Positions 35,950 to 47,505 of a stretch of 64,000 nucleotides of DNA are shown piece after piece; the stretch's first letter is position 1, and each line of letters begins with the position of its first letter. The stretch comes from Acanthacorydalis orientalis (taxonomy: Eukaryota; Arthropoda; Insecta; Megaloptera; Corydalidae). A model generated the notes under the pieces. It did no database searches. It was not told the origin of the DNA and saw nothing but the letters and a program-made list of their open reading frames with translations. The position numbers were made by a program, and so were the translations under genes. The stretch is taken from positions 9,162,461 through 9,226,460 of the forward strand of contig CM068313.1 in the NCBI GenBank assembly GCA_034766995.1, in the 5' to 3' direction.

Positions 35950-37040
35950 CTTTGTATTGGGAGATGTGTCATCGTTATTCGTACACCTGTTTGACTGGTC
36001 TGAAATAACCGCAATGTAATAAACTTGTTTTGTTCAGTTTTATAAATATATTTGTAGATTTTATGATTGCAATTATTACTAAAAAAATCGTTGTGTTTTG
36101 TAAATTAGTCGATTGTTGGTTAGTAAAATAAAAGATTTCATTTACATAAAAAGTAATTTGTATGAAAGAAGTATGTTAAATAAAAAAAATTGTAGAAATA
36201 TAAAAAAGTGAGCTCATAGATGAAATTCAGAATTTTGATGTATATATTTGGACTGTATGTACTGGATAAAGAGCTTCATGCTTGATTAAAAAATATAATT
36301 CTAGAAGTCACTTGAAAAAAGAAAGAAATTTTTGTACAAAAGAGTTTTTTCCTCATCAGTGTAATAAGGTTCAATTTATTAATGACTTAATTATTGTTAT
36401 ATTTACTTCATTTAATATTTTTACGAAATAATACAGTAAATATTCCATATCAAATAGTAAGATCTATTTCTTTTTATAAATGATTTTTTTACGCCCCCAT
36501 AAGTCATTATTATTTTCTGACTGAAGTATATAAAAATTAAAGCTTTTTGTGTAGATAGTAGTACCGCCGTTCAAATGCTCATAAAAATAATCAGTTATTG
36601 AACATTTTTGATTAATTGAACTCTTTATTGTTTCCGAATGAGTAAAATATTAATTTCAAAATTAAATTTAGATTCAGTTTCAAAAACTATTGATATAAAC
36701 AAAAATAATCCCATAACCAGCGATACGTTTGTAAATATCGATAACGATTGATTTTTTCTAAATCTAATATCTGATATATTTATTAATTTCGAACTGAAAT
36801 ATATACAAAAAATTACAATAGTATTTAAAAAAAAACTTTACAATTACAAAAAGTACAATTTTTATTAGTTGGAATTACCAACTCGAGTATTGTACTATGC
36901 AAAATATGAAATTTAAAAAATAGTTTGTGTGTAACATGCTTTATTATTTATTTATAACATTTATCATTAATGTTTTAAAAAGAGATATGCTATCCATCTA
37001 CATACATCGTAATTTCTTAAATATTTTGATTAAATACAAG
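35950..37040. other. A+T-rich stretch with one fold-back half copy
   Basis: The right arm near 36545-36640 contains CAGTTATTGAACATTTTTGA. Otherwise nothing. Confidence 0.45.
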
Positions 37041-37044
37041 TAAG

Positions 37045-37168
37045 TCTTGCTATAGTTTTTGGCATTGTGATTAATAAGCAATGAAAATTTCACTTTGCAA
37101 TTCACAAAAAAAACTTATCAAATAATTCCGTGCATTTAGGCGGCAATGCTATCATTAAAGTGCAAGGA

Positions 37169-37247
<79 letters not shown>

Positions 37248-37500
37248 TAATATGTCTGTACATCTTTCTCTGAAAATGATGGTACCAGAATTTAAATCCA
37301 AGTAAACAGCAATTAAAAATGATTAGTAATTAATCATTAATTACTTTTGAAAAAAATATTTGTAGTTTGTAGAGGGAGTGATAAAAATGTTTTTGAAAAA
37401 TGTCTGTTTAAAGAATTAGTTTCATCATTAATGTATTTTATGAACATGATTTGTTTTTACAAATGTAAAAAGAAAATGTTGATACTGGCAAAGATAGTGT
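37045..37500. repeat. Fold-back copy with (TA)n at its apex
   Basis: Tip TATAGTTTTTGGCATTGTGA, then the left arm with AATTCACAAAAAAAAC and GGCGGCAATGCTATCATT, then TA repeats at 37171-37243, then the right arm (AAAATGATGGTACCAG, CAGCAATTAAAAATGATTAG, TTTGTAGTTTGTAGAGGGAG) and the tip GATACTGGCAAAGATAGTGT. Confidence 0.7.
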
Positions 37501-37504
37501 AATA

Positions 37505-38440
37505 CTGTTGTTAAATTCACTTATAATAAATTGAAACTTATATCACTTATAAAAATTCACTTATAATGATTCACAGTATAATAAATGTGAAAGTAATCAG
37601 AGGGATTGATTGAGATCCATGATCTATGGATATAGGTTTGGAATCAGACGGTCAAGAAATCAAATATACAGAAACTAACAAGAATGCACGTACTAAGATA
37701 ATAATTTTCGTTTTAACTACCTCGTTTAGTCATAAGCATAGGTCTTATTCAAATATCCTCTTTGATTTTTAAAATTTTCATTTTTTTTCTGTCCTAGACT
37801 AAATTGCATTCTAAATCACCACATTGTAGCTGTCATTTAAAAATGTACATATTTTTATTGAAATGATATATTTAAATTATTTATATTTTCATAAATTTTT
37901 CAAATGACATTTTTTTATTATTTATCGAATTTTGTATGTTTACAATTTTAATTTGGTACTATGATTAAAGTTTCTTTTACAAATAAATCATATTTTCTAT
38001 ATCTGCTTTCTGAATATAATAATACTTGTACTGAAATTGGATTAGCAAATTGCCAAAAGTAGTAACCAATTACTGAACATTGCACAGTTTATAATTAAAT
38101 AAGAATTCATTTTCGAGTGTATATAGCTGTAGTGCTTGAATTAACTAGAATTTTATTCATTGAATCGATATAAGTTTTAAGGGAAAAGAATATAAATAAA
38201 AAACGGATTATTTTATTAACTCAACAGTTTATATTTAAATACGAAATTCAAATATTTTTCCTAAAACAAGATTCTAATCCTACGCAATAAATTAACATGT
38301 TAAATGTTTTCATACCGAATCAAAATGAATAATTCGAAACAATCAGCATATTTAAACACTGACCTATGTTTAAATAATTCAAATCCAGTTAAGCACTGTA
38401 TTATATTCTGAAAATACTTGTCCGGGAACATTTTATAACT
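37505..38440. other. A+T-rich stretch without gene
   Basis: Nothing recognisable. Confidence 0.45.
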
Positions 38441-38549
38441 CCACATATGCGCACACACAAAAAAGGGGTGCACTCTAAACAGTTTTGGGTGACATTCTGC
38501 AATAATGTGCGTATATGACCTAAATGTACGTGTATATGTGAACACACAC

Positions 38550-38556
<7 letters not shown>

Positions 38557-38612
<56 letters not shown>

Positions 38613-38648
38613 ACACACATACACATATATTAATACACACACACACTA
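38557..38648. repeat. (TA)n-(CA)n microsatellite
   Basis: TA run followed by ACACACAT units, immediately before the G+C-rich island. Confidence 0.95.
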
Positions 38649-38870
38649 TCCGTGTGCGCACGTGTAAATGTGTGTGGCGCTTGAACGCGGAAAGGCAACA
38701 TGCGGAGGACGCCCGGTCTGCTCGTCGCAACCGCCGCGACGCTCGGGCGCCGCAAAGTAGATCAATATTCGTACAGTTTCACTGTGCACACAGGAAACCC
38801 GTCTGATATTCGCAGCCATTCAGACAGATCGTTATCCTATATAAAAACAGTAAATTGGATCTTGTTCTAA
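38640..38870 (+). promoter_or_regulatory. Most G+C-rich island; candidate first exon
   Basis: Between 38680 and 38760 the sequence is dense in CpG (GCAACCGCCGCGACGC, GGGCGCCGC), the most G+C-rich block of the window. ATG at 38700 opens a 56-codon frame to a TAA at 38868: MRRTPGLLVATAATLGRRK, which resembles a targeting peptide, then a serine-rich polar tail. A weak donor (ACA|GTAAAT) follows at 38851. TATATAAAAA at 38838 sits inside. It may be a CpG-rich promoter with an untranslated exon or a true short coding exon. I cannot decide. Confidence 0.35.
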
Positions 38871-38874
38871 GGGA

Positions 38875-39037
38875 CGTTGATGGAAAAAATGTTATTAAAA
38901 AGTAAACGTCCTACGGTTTAGATAAATTGCGATTAAAAGAAAGAAATATCTTTCCAAATTCCATTTAAAATTAAAACATGAAAACCTGACATAAGAATTT
39001 CTGTTGTTCGTTTTTGACCAGCTTTGTAAATTACATT

Positions 39038-39089
<52 letters not shown>

Positions 39090-39835
39090 TTATTTTTTTA
39101 GATGTTAACATTTATAATAAAGGTGTTCTTGTTGTTTGGTACCCAAAATAAAAAATTGAGTTTAATTTTAAAACAATCATTAAAAAATAATTCAGTTTTC
39201 ATAGGTTTTCATGATTTATTCTTAAGATTTATAAATCAATTATGTTTTATAATAACTATAAAAATACATTTGTGTATATCTACTGAATATAAGGGTAAAT
39301 AATCTCTCTTACAGAATAATCACAGTGAAGTTTATGTATCAAAAATAAAACAAGATAAAATATTGACTGAAACTTAGTAATTATCAATACAAGAAATCAA
39401 TTAATGAAACGTTAGTAACAAATGTGTATAGGCAAACATTATTACTGGCAACATTTATCTTCAGATAATAAGTTTAAGACAAAATATTGAAATCGGTTAC
39501 ATAGAAAACAAATGTATTTTCAAAAAAAAAATAAACTGCCGTCACTCCTGTACGAACATTTTGACCTTCGATATTTGAATTATTATCGGTTTGTTATCTA
39601 TTAATGTGTTTTTTTTAGGACATAAATGTAAAGCAATTATTAAAAATATCATTTTTATAAGTGTTTTTGTATCCAACTATATTTACATTTGTAAGTACTT
39701 AAAATAATGACTGATGGTGTATGAATGTAGTACTTGATAATGGTATGATTATTTTTCAGTTTAGGTAATCTTTCTGATATTTTTAATTTTGTTAATTATT
39801 TTAAATTAATATGTGTAGGTGTCAGGTTGGTAGAA
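38875..39835. other. A+T-rich stretch without gene
   Basis: (TA)n tract at 39040-39087. The region 39400-39480 has weak resemblance to repeat B. No gene. Confidence 0.45.
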
Positions 39836-39844
39836 AAATAGTTG

Positions 39845-40205
39845 CGGTTTAGTTAGTTTGTGCGGCACCAATTCGACAAGCTTTTTCGATTTTCCTAGCG
39901 GTTTTAAGAAGTTCAAAACTATTGAATGATGAGACGTTTAATGTTTGTGCAAGCTCTCGAATTGTTATATGTGGTTCTGATTCTACTAACGCCTTCAGTT
40001 GGTCGTTATGAACTGAAGAGGGACTTCATCTTCAAGGCTCTCGTCCCCAGCACGAAATTTTTGGATCCATCATATTTCACCGTATGTTCCTTAACAGTGT
40101 ATCCACACCATAAAATCATCGTTTAGTTTACGAACAGTTTCTGATGCTTTACCGCTCGTTTTGAACTCGTACAAACATTGCTCTTATTTACTTCTTTTCC
40201 GTCTT
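39845..40205 (-). pseudogene. Mariner transposase N-terminal relic
   Basis: Read on the minus strand, pieces align in order with the DNA-binding half of a mariner transposase: KASETVRKLNDDF near 40160, then a frameshifted KFRAGDESLEDE near 40050, then QLKALVESEPHITIRELAQT and LNVSSFNSFELLKTARKIEK near 39880-39990. Stops and frame changes break it, and no catalytic domain follows. It belongs to a different mariner lineage from both 9925-10706 and the deleted family. The 66-codon plus-strand frame at 39926 is antisense to it. Confidence 0.7.
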
Positions 40206-40424
40206 TAATTCAATAACCCAATTTGAAGCAAAATTAATAATAAAAGTAATGTCGATGATACCAAATTATAGACCGAAAAATACACCTAAAATGATATTAA
40301 CATGAAGACGGTGAAATTATACTTTCATTGAAAAAAATATGGTTAGAATTCAGAAAATAAAACCGTAATTATTTTCCTATCCACCAAATAAATAAGCGTA
40401 TGATTGTTGGAAAATGGTTTAAAC

Positions 40425-40580
40425 ATCCTTTAAGAACATCAGAATATCCGTTTTCCACAACTAGTTTAGGCACGTGTGAAATCTATAGGTAAATTTTAAA
40501 AACTGAAATTTACCTGAAGATAAACGCACTGAAACTACTAAAATCAAACACCTAGATGATCAAAATGACAAGGTTTATCA
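40425..40580. repeat. Repeat family B, inverted pair
   Basis: CAACTAGTTTAGGCACGTGT with TATAGGTAAATTTTAAAAAC is followed by the inverse orientation (GAAATTTACCTGAAGATAAA, CTGAAACTACTAAAATC, CTAGATGATCAAAATGACAA). The two copies meet head to head, so repeat B can also form a hairpin. Confidence 0.55.
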
Positions 40581-40612
40581 GGGAAATGCATCCAACAGAA
40601 TCACAACACACA

Positions 40613-40615
40613 TAG

Positions 40616-40679
<64 letters not shown>
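40613..40679. repeat. (CA)n-(TA)n microsatellite
   Basis: ACACACAC units followed by about 25 TA units, just after the repeat B pair. Confidence 0.95.
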
Positions 40680-40681
<2 letters not shown>

Positions 40682-40689
40682 GACAAACA

Positions 40690-42030
40690 CAAGCTTTTCT
40701 AAGAAACACTCGTAAAAATAAATGTCTTTATTTATACAGAGCGAAATAAAATTTGATTCGTCTAATTTGTATAGAAAAACCTCCCGGAATGTTGATAATA
40801 AAATTAAGTGAAATGTGTTGTTATTTAATAGTAATTAAACAGATAACATCTTAAATGTATCCAAGAAAAGTCAATTAGACTATATTTTTTTAATGTACTG
40901 GAAATATAAAAGTCTCTTTCTAACCTAAACTCAATATGAAGTATTGTCAACTATGAGAAAGAAGCTGCTTATCACACAAACGTTTTTATTAAAAACATTA
41001 AAATGTGAACGTTAATTAAAACCACACAAGCTGCACACAAACTGAACCGATTAAATAAAGAAACGCTTGTTTTTGTAAACACAGTTCCCATTTAATTAAA
41101 AAATGCTTCAATAATCGTAACAACGTATATCGCATACAGTTGATAATGTCAGTGTGATAAAATTCAATGTATTTGAAATTTATACAGAAAAATCAAGGCC
41201 TCTGAACAAACTGTCAATGAATATATATATGTTATTTTTTTCAACATGGGGAATTACGGGAAAGTGTTACATTACACAAACCGCTCCCATTCTGTTCATC
41301 AGTCATTTTCTGATTGCCCTACTTTTTGTATTAGGTTGTGCTATTTTTAATATAACGTAAATTATCTCGTTTCATGCTCTGCTTTACTTTTTATACCATC
41401 TTTTATACTCGTCTATAATCAATTTTATTAAAGATTCTATAGAGTACCTAAATTATGTAGTCTGTATGTCAGAATGTTTTATTTTATTTTTTTTTTATAC
41501 AATATTTCATAGAAAGTAATTAGACTAATCTATAATTTTAAACAGACACTAATTAATTATTCCTAACGCATGCTTCTGTGCATTTACAGTATTCTGTTTT
41601 TTAATTATCGAAAGCTTTTTTATTTGTATACGAAATAATTATTTAAAAAATATACTGTACATTGTGTAATTCTATATCTGACTATACTCTTATATTATCC
41701 TTTTTAGAAGAGTTCTATACACGCAGTAGTACGAGCAACCATATATATTTAACCTCTTGACAGTTTGTAGGAAAATACGAGCGTCATAAAAAAGAATTCT
41801 TTACTCTTTTCGCTGTGATATAAGAGAGTGTAATATTCTATTATACGAGTCTTTTACAGTGTTTGTGCTGCAGTGAAATATTTGATTTATTAATAAAATA
41901 TATTTTAAAAAAGAAGTTGTAAAATTCCACATTTAAATCGTAAATATATTTTAAAGTGTTGTACACTAATTGAAAATTGAGATAAATCAATCAATTTCAT
42001 TTGAGGATCCGGAAATTGATCTGATTGATC
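40690..42030. other. A+T-rich stretch without gene
   Basis: A 68-codon hydrophobic plus frame at 41154 has no supporting signals. Confidence 0.45.
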
Positions 42031-42212
42031 TAAGGCTGTTTGTACGCTGGAACCGAATCGACCGATTTTTGGATCTAATTCGGAACAAGTGTTAAAACAT
42101 TGTACTGCGCACATTACATGTATATGTGAATTACAATAGTTTAACACTTGTTAGAAAATTCCACCCGAATTTGGTCGATTCGATCCCAATATGTCTGTGG
42201 ACTAAGACACTA
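42030..42212. mobile_element. Palindromic MITE-like element
   Basis: Two arms of about 60 nt face each other. GGAACCGAATCGACCGATTT ... GGAACAAGTGTTAAAACATT on the left mirrors TAACACTTGTTAGAAAATTC ... GGTCGATTCGATCCCAATAT on the right. The outer ends (CTAAGGCTGTTTGTACG and GTCTGTGGACTAAG) also pair. About 43 nt of loop lie between. No frame of its own; the minus frames across it are incidental. No target duplication was identified, so the superfamily is not assigned. Confidence 0.6.
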
Positions 42213-42584
42213 CATTTTTTGATTTTTGTCTTGAGCGCATAGGAATTAGTAAAACTATTAATTTGATGTTTCGAAACGTTTAATGGTAAAAATTCAAAAA
42301 AATCTTGCACTGAATTAAAAAACAAGACATTCGACACAGTATCGTCACTTTTAATGATTGTGTCGTCTTTTCTTACAAATACATTTTTTTGGGATCGAAA
42401 GATGATAGTTATTAACTGGCTGTTTCGTTATCTAATCTCATCTTAAATCTGTATTATTTAAGATGAGATCTAATTTGAATAACAAAGTATTATAAAATTG
42501 GGAATACATTCTTATAAATAGAAATATGTATTTTCCAATACAAAGTGTACTGTGAATTAAGAAGCATTTATGTATTTTCATATT

Positions 42585-42725
42585 TGAATGAATTTTCATA
42601 CCTCCGCAAACCGTAATTTTTTTTCTGATTAAAAACGTTTAATATTTGATACTTTTTTGATTATTTTCTTCTATGACGATACAATCATCCTCATGATTGA
42701 AGACACATATGCGAGAATGTTAGAA
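42585..42725. repeat. Fold-back repeat family, left-arm copy
   Basis: CCTCCGCAAACCGTAATTTT, TCTGATTAAAAACGTTTAAT and GACGATACAATCATCCTCAT, followed by a degraded centre. Confidence 0.5.
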
Positions 42726-42729
42726 GTAG

Positions 42730-43475
42730 ATGAAAACAAAAAATTTTTAACACTTTAGATTCTACGCGCCACTATAGTGGTTTGGAATGAAACAGTTTAA
42801 ATGCCGTTGAATAACTATGCGTACAACGACGTAGCGTAAGGGTTATTAATATAAAAAAAAAATACAAAAGCGTTTATTAAATGAACAGATATATAAATTC
42901 GCAGTAGTTATCCACTGTTTGTACGTAAAATTGTATAGTGTCGGCTGTTTTGTGCTCATTATTTTCTCATGTAATATCCGTGTAATAACTTATACTTCCT
43001 GAATGTTCTTATAATGCAATTTCTCAGAAGTCAGAATCGTTTTTAAAAAGATCTTTTAAAGCATGCTTTTTATCTGATTGAGACAGCTGCATAAAATTTT
43101 TGTTATTTTTTCTAAAAGCTTTTTTTTTAGTCATAATCTATAATTCCTTTAATTTAATTCAAAATTTCTAAAAAAGGGTATTGATTTTGAAAGCTTCTTT
43201 TTTAACAAATTATAAATGATTTATGGTGAAATGTTTTTTTTTCAATCATGGTTAGAATAAAAATGATGATGACGAAATATATTTTATCCTTCAAAAGTAT
43301 TATAAACAACGAAACAAGATGAGATTATAATAAAAAGTAGAGTGAAAGTGGTTTGATATATTCTTATATCATTAAATGTATCTATAATAAATAAAAAAAT
43401 GGTATAAACACTCTTCATTTAAAACAGAAATAGTATAAGTATATAAATGTTGATATTTATAAATAAATATTCGAT
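42730..43475. other. A+T-rich stretch without gene
   Basis: A small lower-A+T patch near 42760-42845 is unexplained. (TA)n follows at 43481-43508. Confidence 0.4.
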
Positions 43476-43659
43476 AATAATCTATATATATATATATATA
43501 TATATATGTACATGTACAATGAACTTATAAAGATCCTACATACATTTATAACACACAAGAATCATGCTACACTGTTTATTATAAAAATACCGGACATACT
43601 TCATCATATAGGTCACATCCATGGATCTTTGCCTCATTGGGTTGAACATTCGCGTCCCA

Positions 43660-43740
43660 TGGGATTAATTGAATGACGTCATATCGTCATAATGTCGCGT
43701 GCACGTCAGTGTTTTGTGCGGTCAGTTAGTTAATCGGTTA
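43660..43740 (+). promoter_or_regulatory. Candidate promoter with CRE and initiator
   Basis: The palindromic CRE TGACGTCA lies at 43674-43681, with a further ATCGTCATAATG and GCACGTCAG nearby, and TCAGTT at 43722-43727 would place the start of transcription about 45 nt after the CRE. The surrounding 250 nt are clearly less A+T-rich. CREB/ATF-type control is an inference from the site. Confidence 0.45.
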
Positions 43741-43793
43741 TTTTTTCCCGACACACCATCACTAAATGTGTATTCTTATTATTAGGTAATTGC

Positions 43794-43873
43794 ATGTGGG
43801 ACGGATCATTTAAAAAACTGGATACTTGTGATGTGAATGACAGACAACGATTCTGTATAATCGTCTATCGTGG
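43794..43873 (+). CDS. Candidate first coding exon, unknown
   Basis: An ATG 70 nt after the predicted initiator opens MWDGSFKKLDTCDVNDRQRF followed by CIIVYR. A possible donor, CGTGG|GTAGAG, at 43874 precedes the in-frame TAG by one base. A second possible donor or acceptor (ATTAG|GTAATT at 43785) complicates the structure: the ATG may sit in an intron or a second exon. Two cysteines and polar composition look protein-like, but 26 codons prove little. Confidence 0.25.
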
Positions 43874-44149
43874 GTAGAGAGTGACCTGATTATTTTGAAA
43901 TTTTCACAGACAATTTGTATGCTCCGAAACCTATTCTCATATCTGTATTGTTTGTAGTCATGTTTATTTTTACATTTAGTTCTTTTATTTTCAGATTTTC
44001 GTATATGTTTTTTTTCTACAGTAAAATATATAACGTTATAATTTTTGTGTACTATAAATTATTAGATTTTTATTTCTAATAATGTTTTAAAAATAACCCT
44101 CTTAAATGTTCTAAGATTTGATTTGTTTTTATATAAACATATGTCATAA

Positions 44150-44690
44150 AATATTTTTGGCACTGACTAAATTCACTTTCATAAACGATTTTTTCTCAGT
44201 TCGTAATCTAGAAAACAAATAGAAAAAAATGTTCAGTACCTTATTTTTCAATTTTTCTGTACTTTAACGCCCTAAAGATAATAGCATTATCGTTGAAATA
44301 CGCGTAAACAGGAAACAAAATAATCAATAATCAATTACATGCAGCTTCGTTCAATGCTCATGAGATTTTTCTGAAATCCTGGCGTTAAATGAGATCTTGT
44401 ATAAAAACACCGTGTAGTCCATATAGGTTGTGGATAGAATTTTCGATATAACATTAACGAACTTTAAAACACAGTTGAAAATAAAATATTTTTCTGTATC
44501 TATGTACTTTAAAAAAATGGTAAATAATACTCATTTCGTGTTTTACTTGGTTCGAAAGCTTGTCAAAACATGAAACACCGCTTCCAAACATTAATTGAGG
44601 AAGTGCTAAATAAGTAGTTCCTGTATTGAACATTTTTGATCAAATTTTTCTCGATGGTTTCTGAGGAAAGTGAAAGATTTATGTATTAAA
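44150..44690. repeat. Fold-back copy split by intervening sequence
   Basis: Left tip and arm: GGCACTGACTAAATTCACTT, then TTTTTCTGTACTTTAACGCC and CGTTGAAATACGCGTAAAC (44150-44340). Right-arm piece: TATTGAACATTTTTGATCAA with TCTGAGGAAAGTG (44625-44690). Confidence 0.55.
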
Positions 44691-44699
44691 GTAGACATA

Positions 44700-45748
44700 G
44701 TAGACATGAAGATTAAAATAAATAAGTGAATAAATCTCTGAAAAAGTACAGAAAAAAAACATTGTGTTATTGATCAGAAAAAGCTTTTGCCTTTGAAATA
44801 TGTTGGTCTATTTTGCTGTTTGCACACTACATAATGGGAAAACTTATTGACTCACGCAAGCATCGTAATAAAACTATGAACATCCAAATTGTATAAGAGT
44901 TGCACGATGGTTCAGTAACATAAATCATTAGAATGGCTCATAAGATTTTTTTATATCTACTAGAACAATATGTCGAGTTAATCTAATTTGTCTCTTTCAA
45001 CGGTAATATTAATATTTAAAAATCAGTTTTCGACAAACAAAATAACCGTTATCGATTTCTAGAACAGACAATATATTAATGAAACTGATATTGAAATAAT
45101 AACACGTACATAGAGAAATAACATAATTGACATAAACTTGACTTATCAATTAGGAAAGGATACATACACACTGACCTATGAGTAATTTATTTAATCTTTT
45201 AATGAAATAAGAAATGACAGACTGGAATGAAATTCCAAGTCATATCCAAGCTGATTTAGAATTAGAAATTGAAAATTAATGACTTGTCCAATCACGTACT
45301 CAATGTATAAAAAGTTAAACTCGAACTGAATTCGACAAGATTTGCATGATTGTGGTTTTATTTGAAGCTCTGTGTAATTTGTTTGCACATAAATAAAAAT
45401 AGTTTGTGTGTATCGGAAACAAAAATAATGGCTTGAAGATAAATCATGAATTTAAAAATGTAGTAGGTCGTTTGTGTTAATGTAATGGACTACATATTTT
45501 TTTTCTTTCGACACTTTCCTTACTACGTTCTAACTATTTGTCTTTTAAGAAAACCTTCATTATTTATAAAGGTGTGTGCGATTATATTTATTTAATAATC
45601 GATTTGATAACGAAAACGAATTTTAAAATTCCATAAATAAAAAAAATGTCATAAATATCTCTATATTAATTCATATACAAATAACAAACTTGAAAAATAT
45701 AAATTTCATTGATACTATCAAAAAATTTTATATCAGTAAATAAAAGTG

Positions 45749-45818
<70 letters not shown>

Positions 45819-46350
45819 GGATTGAATAAATAATATTCCAACGATAATATTTAACTGCAAAACGATCAAAACATTAAATAAAAAAATAAAAATCAATAGT
45901 CAAGTACAACGAAGTGTTTTTCAGATTTTCATTTAAGCGTACTGAATGGAATTTATATATTGAATTTTGGATAATCCAAACTTTATAAATCAAATATTCA
46001 ATTTTGTTTCTAACTCGAATTTCAACGTTCTAAAAATAATATTATATCCTGTAGCTTAATCGAGTATTGGTTTAAAAATACTTTCCAACACATTTTTCAC
46101 ATTAGATTTGTTTACATATTTTTTAGCAAATCTCAACCTTATTTACATAAGAATAAATCTATCTTTCTATATATATATATATATATAACATTTGATTACA
46201 ATTCAAAGTTTATTTTTTAATAAAAAGCATATAACTTCATTCAACGTTTAATCTAGAAATAAAAGTACATCAGTCGGTTTGTACAATGTAAATAACCTAA
46301 TAATACGTTTATGTTAGTCAATTTATTTTAGATTATAATTTTAAGAGCAT
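44700..46350. other. A+T-rich stretch without gene
   Basis: (TA)n tracts at 45750-45815 and 46170-46188. Minus frames at 45191 and 45666 are unsupported or TA-derived. Confidence 0.5.
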
Positions 46351-46356
46351 ATTATT

Positions 46357-46846
46357 TTAGGTATACAAATTAATAAGTTGCTTTTTTTACAGTAAATGAA
46401 TGTTTACGAAAAAATGGAATACATTTGAATCCTTAAAATATTCCCTATTATTTTGTATAATTTTTCTCCATCTGTCAGTTAGCTGATTAATCGTTCGTCA
46501 CAAAAAACAACGAATTTCAGTCGATGAAGTAGTCAATGCATTTTCGGACCTCTTATACTGTTTTAGCATTTCTTGTATGTTTTATGCTTCATAGAACCTT
46601 ACTCAAAAGTAGAACAAATTATTCTTGCGGATTCGGTAGCATTTTTTTTCAACTGGAATGCAAAAAGTATGCATTACGTAATATGCTGCTTTTCGGACGC
46701 CATTGTGTTCGCGACTGTTTTGTGATGTTGTGACGACTGTTTGACCAAGCTATATAGTGTTTCTAAATATTAAGAGTTGGCACTTCAAAATCCTATTACG
46801 ACGAGAAAATATTTCAATTTAGAACAGAGTTATGATTGATCCAATT
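46357..46846 (-). mobile_element. Internally deleted mariner, both ends present
   Basis: TTAGGTATACAAATTAATAA at the left; on the minus strand the leader and N-terminal codons (the block over GCTGCTTTTCGGACGCCATT) at the right, whose outer repeat has decayed. Same layout as 20351-20888. The plus frame at 46536 is antisense. Confidence 0.7.
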
Positions 46847-46849
46847 ACG

Positions 46850-47300
46850 CTAACTGCCTGTATATTTTTGTTAATTGAACATTCCTATTTTTGTCTATTT
46901 TAGTAATAAGATGTTAATTTCTGATTAAGCAGACGGTATAAAAATATTTTTAATAGTGTATTGTATAATATCAAAAATGACAGTAAATTAACTATAATTT
47001 CAATAAATAAACTCTGAGCTATTGAGAATTTATTAAAAGTGAATTTTTTCAATCACTTAAATGTAATTTACGAATTTGACTGAAAGCTTCGAATATTTTT
47101 TAAGGACTTGAAATAGTAAAGCAATCAAATAAATTCAAATAATTTATTTGTACGAAATAATGGTAATATTACAAAAGAACCAATTTTGTATATTATAACT
47201 TTATAAGGTTTATGTGAATAAACTTGTCTGCAATGAATACTGGTATAAAACTAAGCATTTAACTATAATAAATGTTATGAAAACAATATAGGTATTAAAA
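46850..47300. other. A+T-rich stretch without gene
   Basis: Nothing recognisable. Confidence 0.4.
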
Positions 47301-47310
47301 ATTAAAGCTT

Positions 47311-47505
47311 TCAAGAATACATATATAGTTTGTAAAATCGTTGTATGTAGAATTCTGTTTGCTGTATCGAAAACTTGCAAGTCAACTCGAAAAGTAAATA
47401 AAGCATCGACCAATACATCCGATTTCCAGCCACGATATGTAAACTTTTTGTATAGTGCGCCTGCGCGTCTTGAAAACCCGTTTCATATATTTCAAATCGC
47501 TTCAT
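47311..47505 (-). CDS. Candidate small ORF in G+C-rich island
   Basis: On the minus strand GCAGAAATGAAG opens a 64-residue frame containing MKRFEIYETGFQDAQAHYTK and SLHIVAGNRMYW, then a more hydrophobic tail. Its first half lies in a lower-A+T island with an initiator-like TCAGTT (about 47597 on this strand) 90 nt upstream. A second frame overlaps the 3' half and also looks protein-like, so a frameshifted or spliced structure, or an old transposon, is possible. Not recognised. Confidence 0.25.
   Translation of the reverse strand: MKRFEIYETGFQDAQAHYTKSLHIVAGNRMYWSMLYLLFELTCKFSIQQTEFYIQRFYKLYMYS

Noticed and set aside
39926..40126. Plus-strand ORF with a plausible hydrophobic start
   Set aside because: It is antisense to mariner transposase codons on the minus strand.
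41905..42337. Two minus-strand ORFs of 68-80 codons
   Set aside because: They cross the palindromic MITE-like element at 42030-42212, and their composition follows the palindrome.
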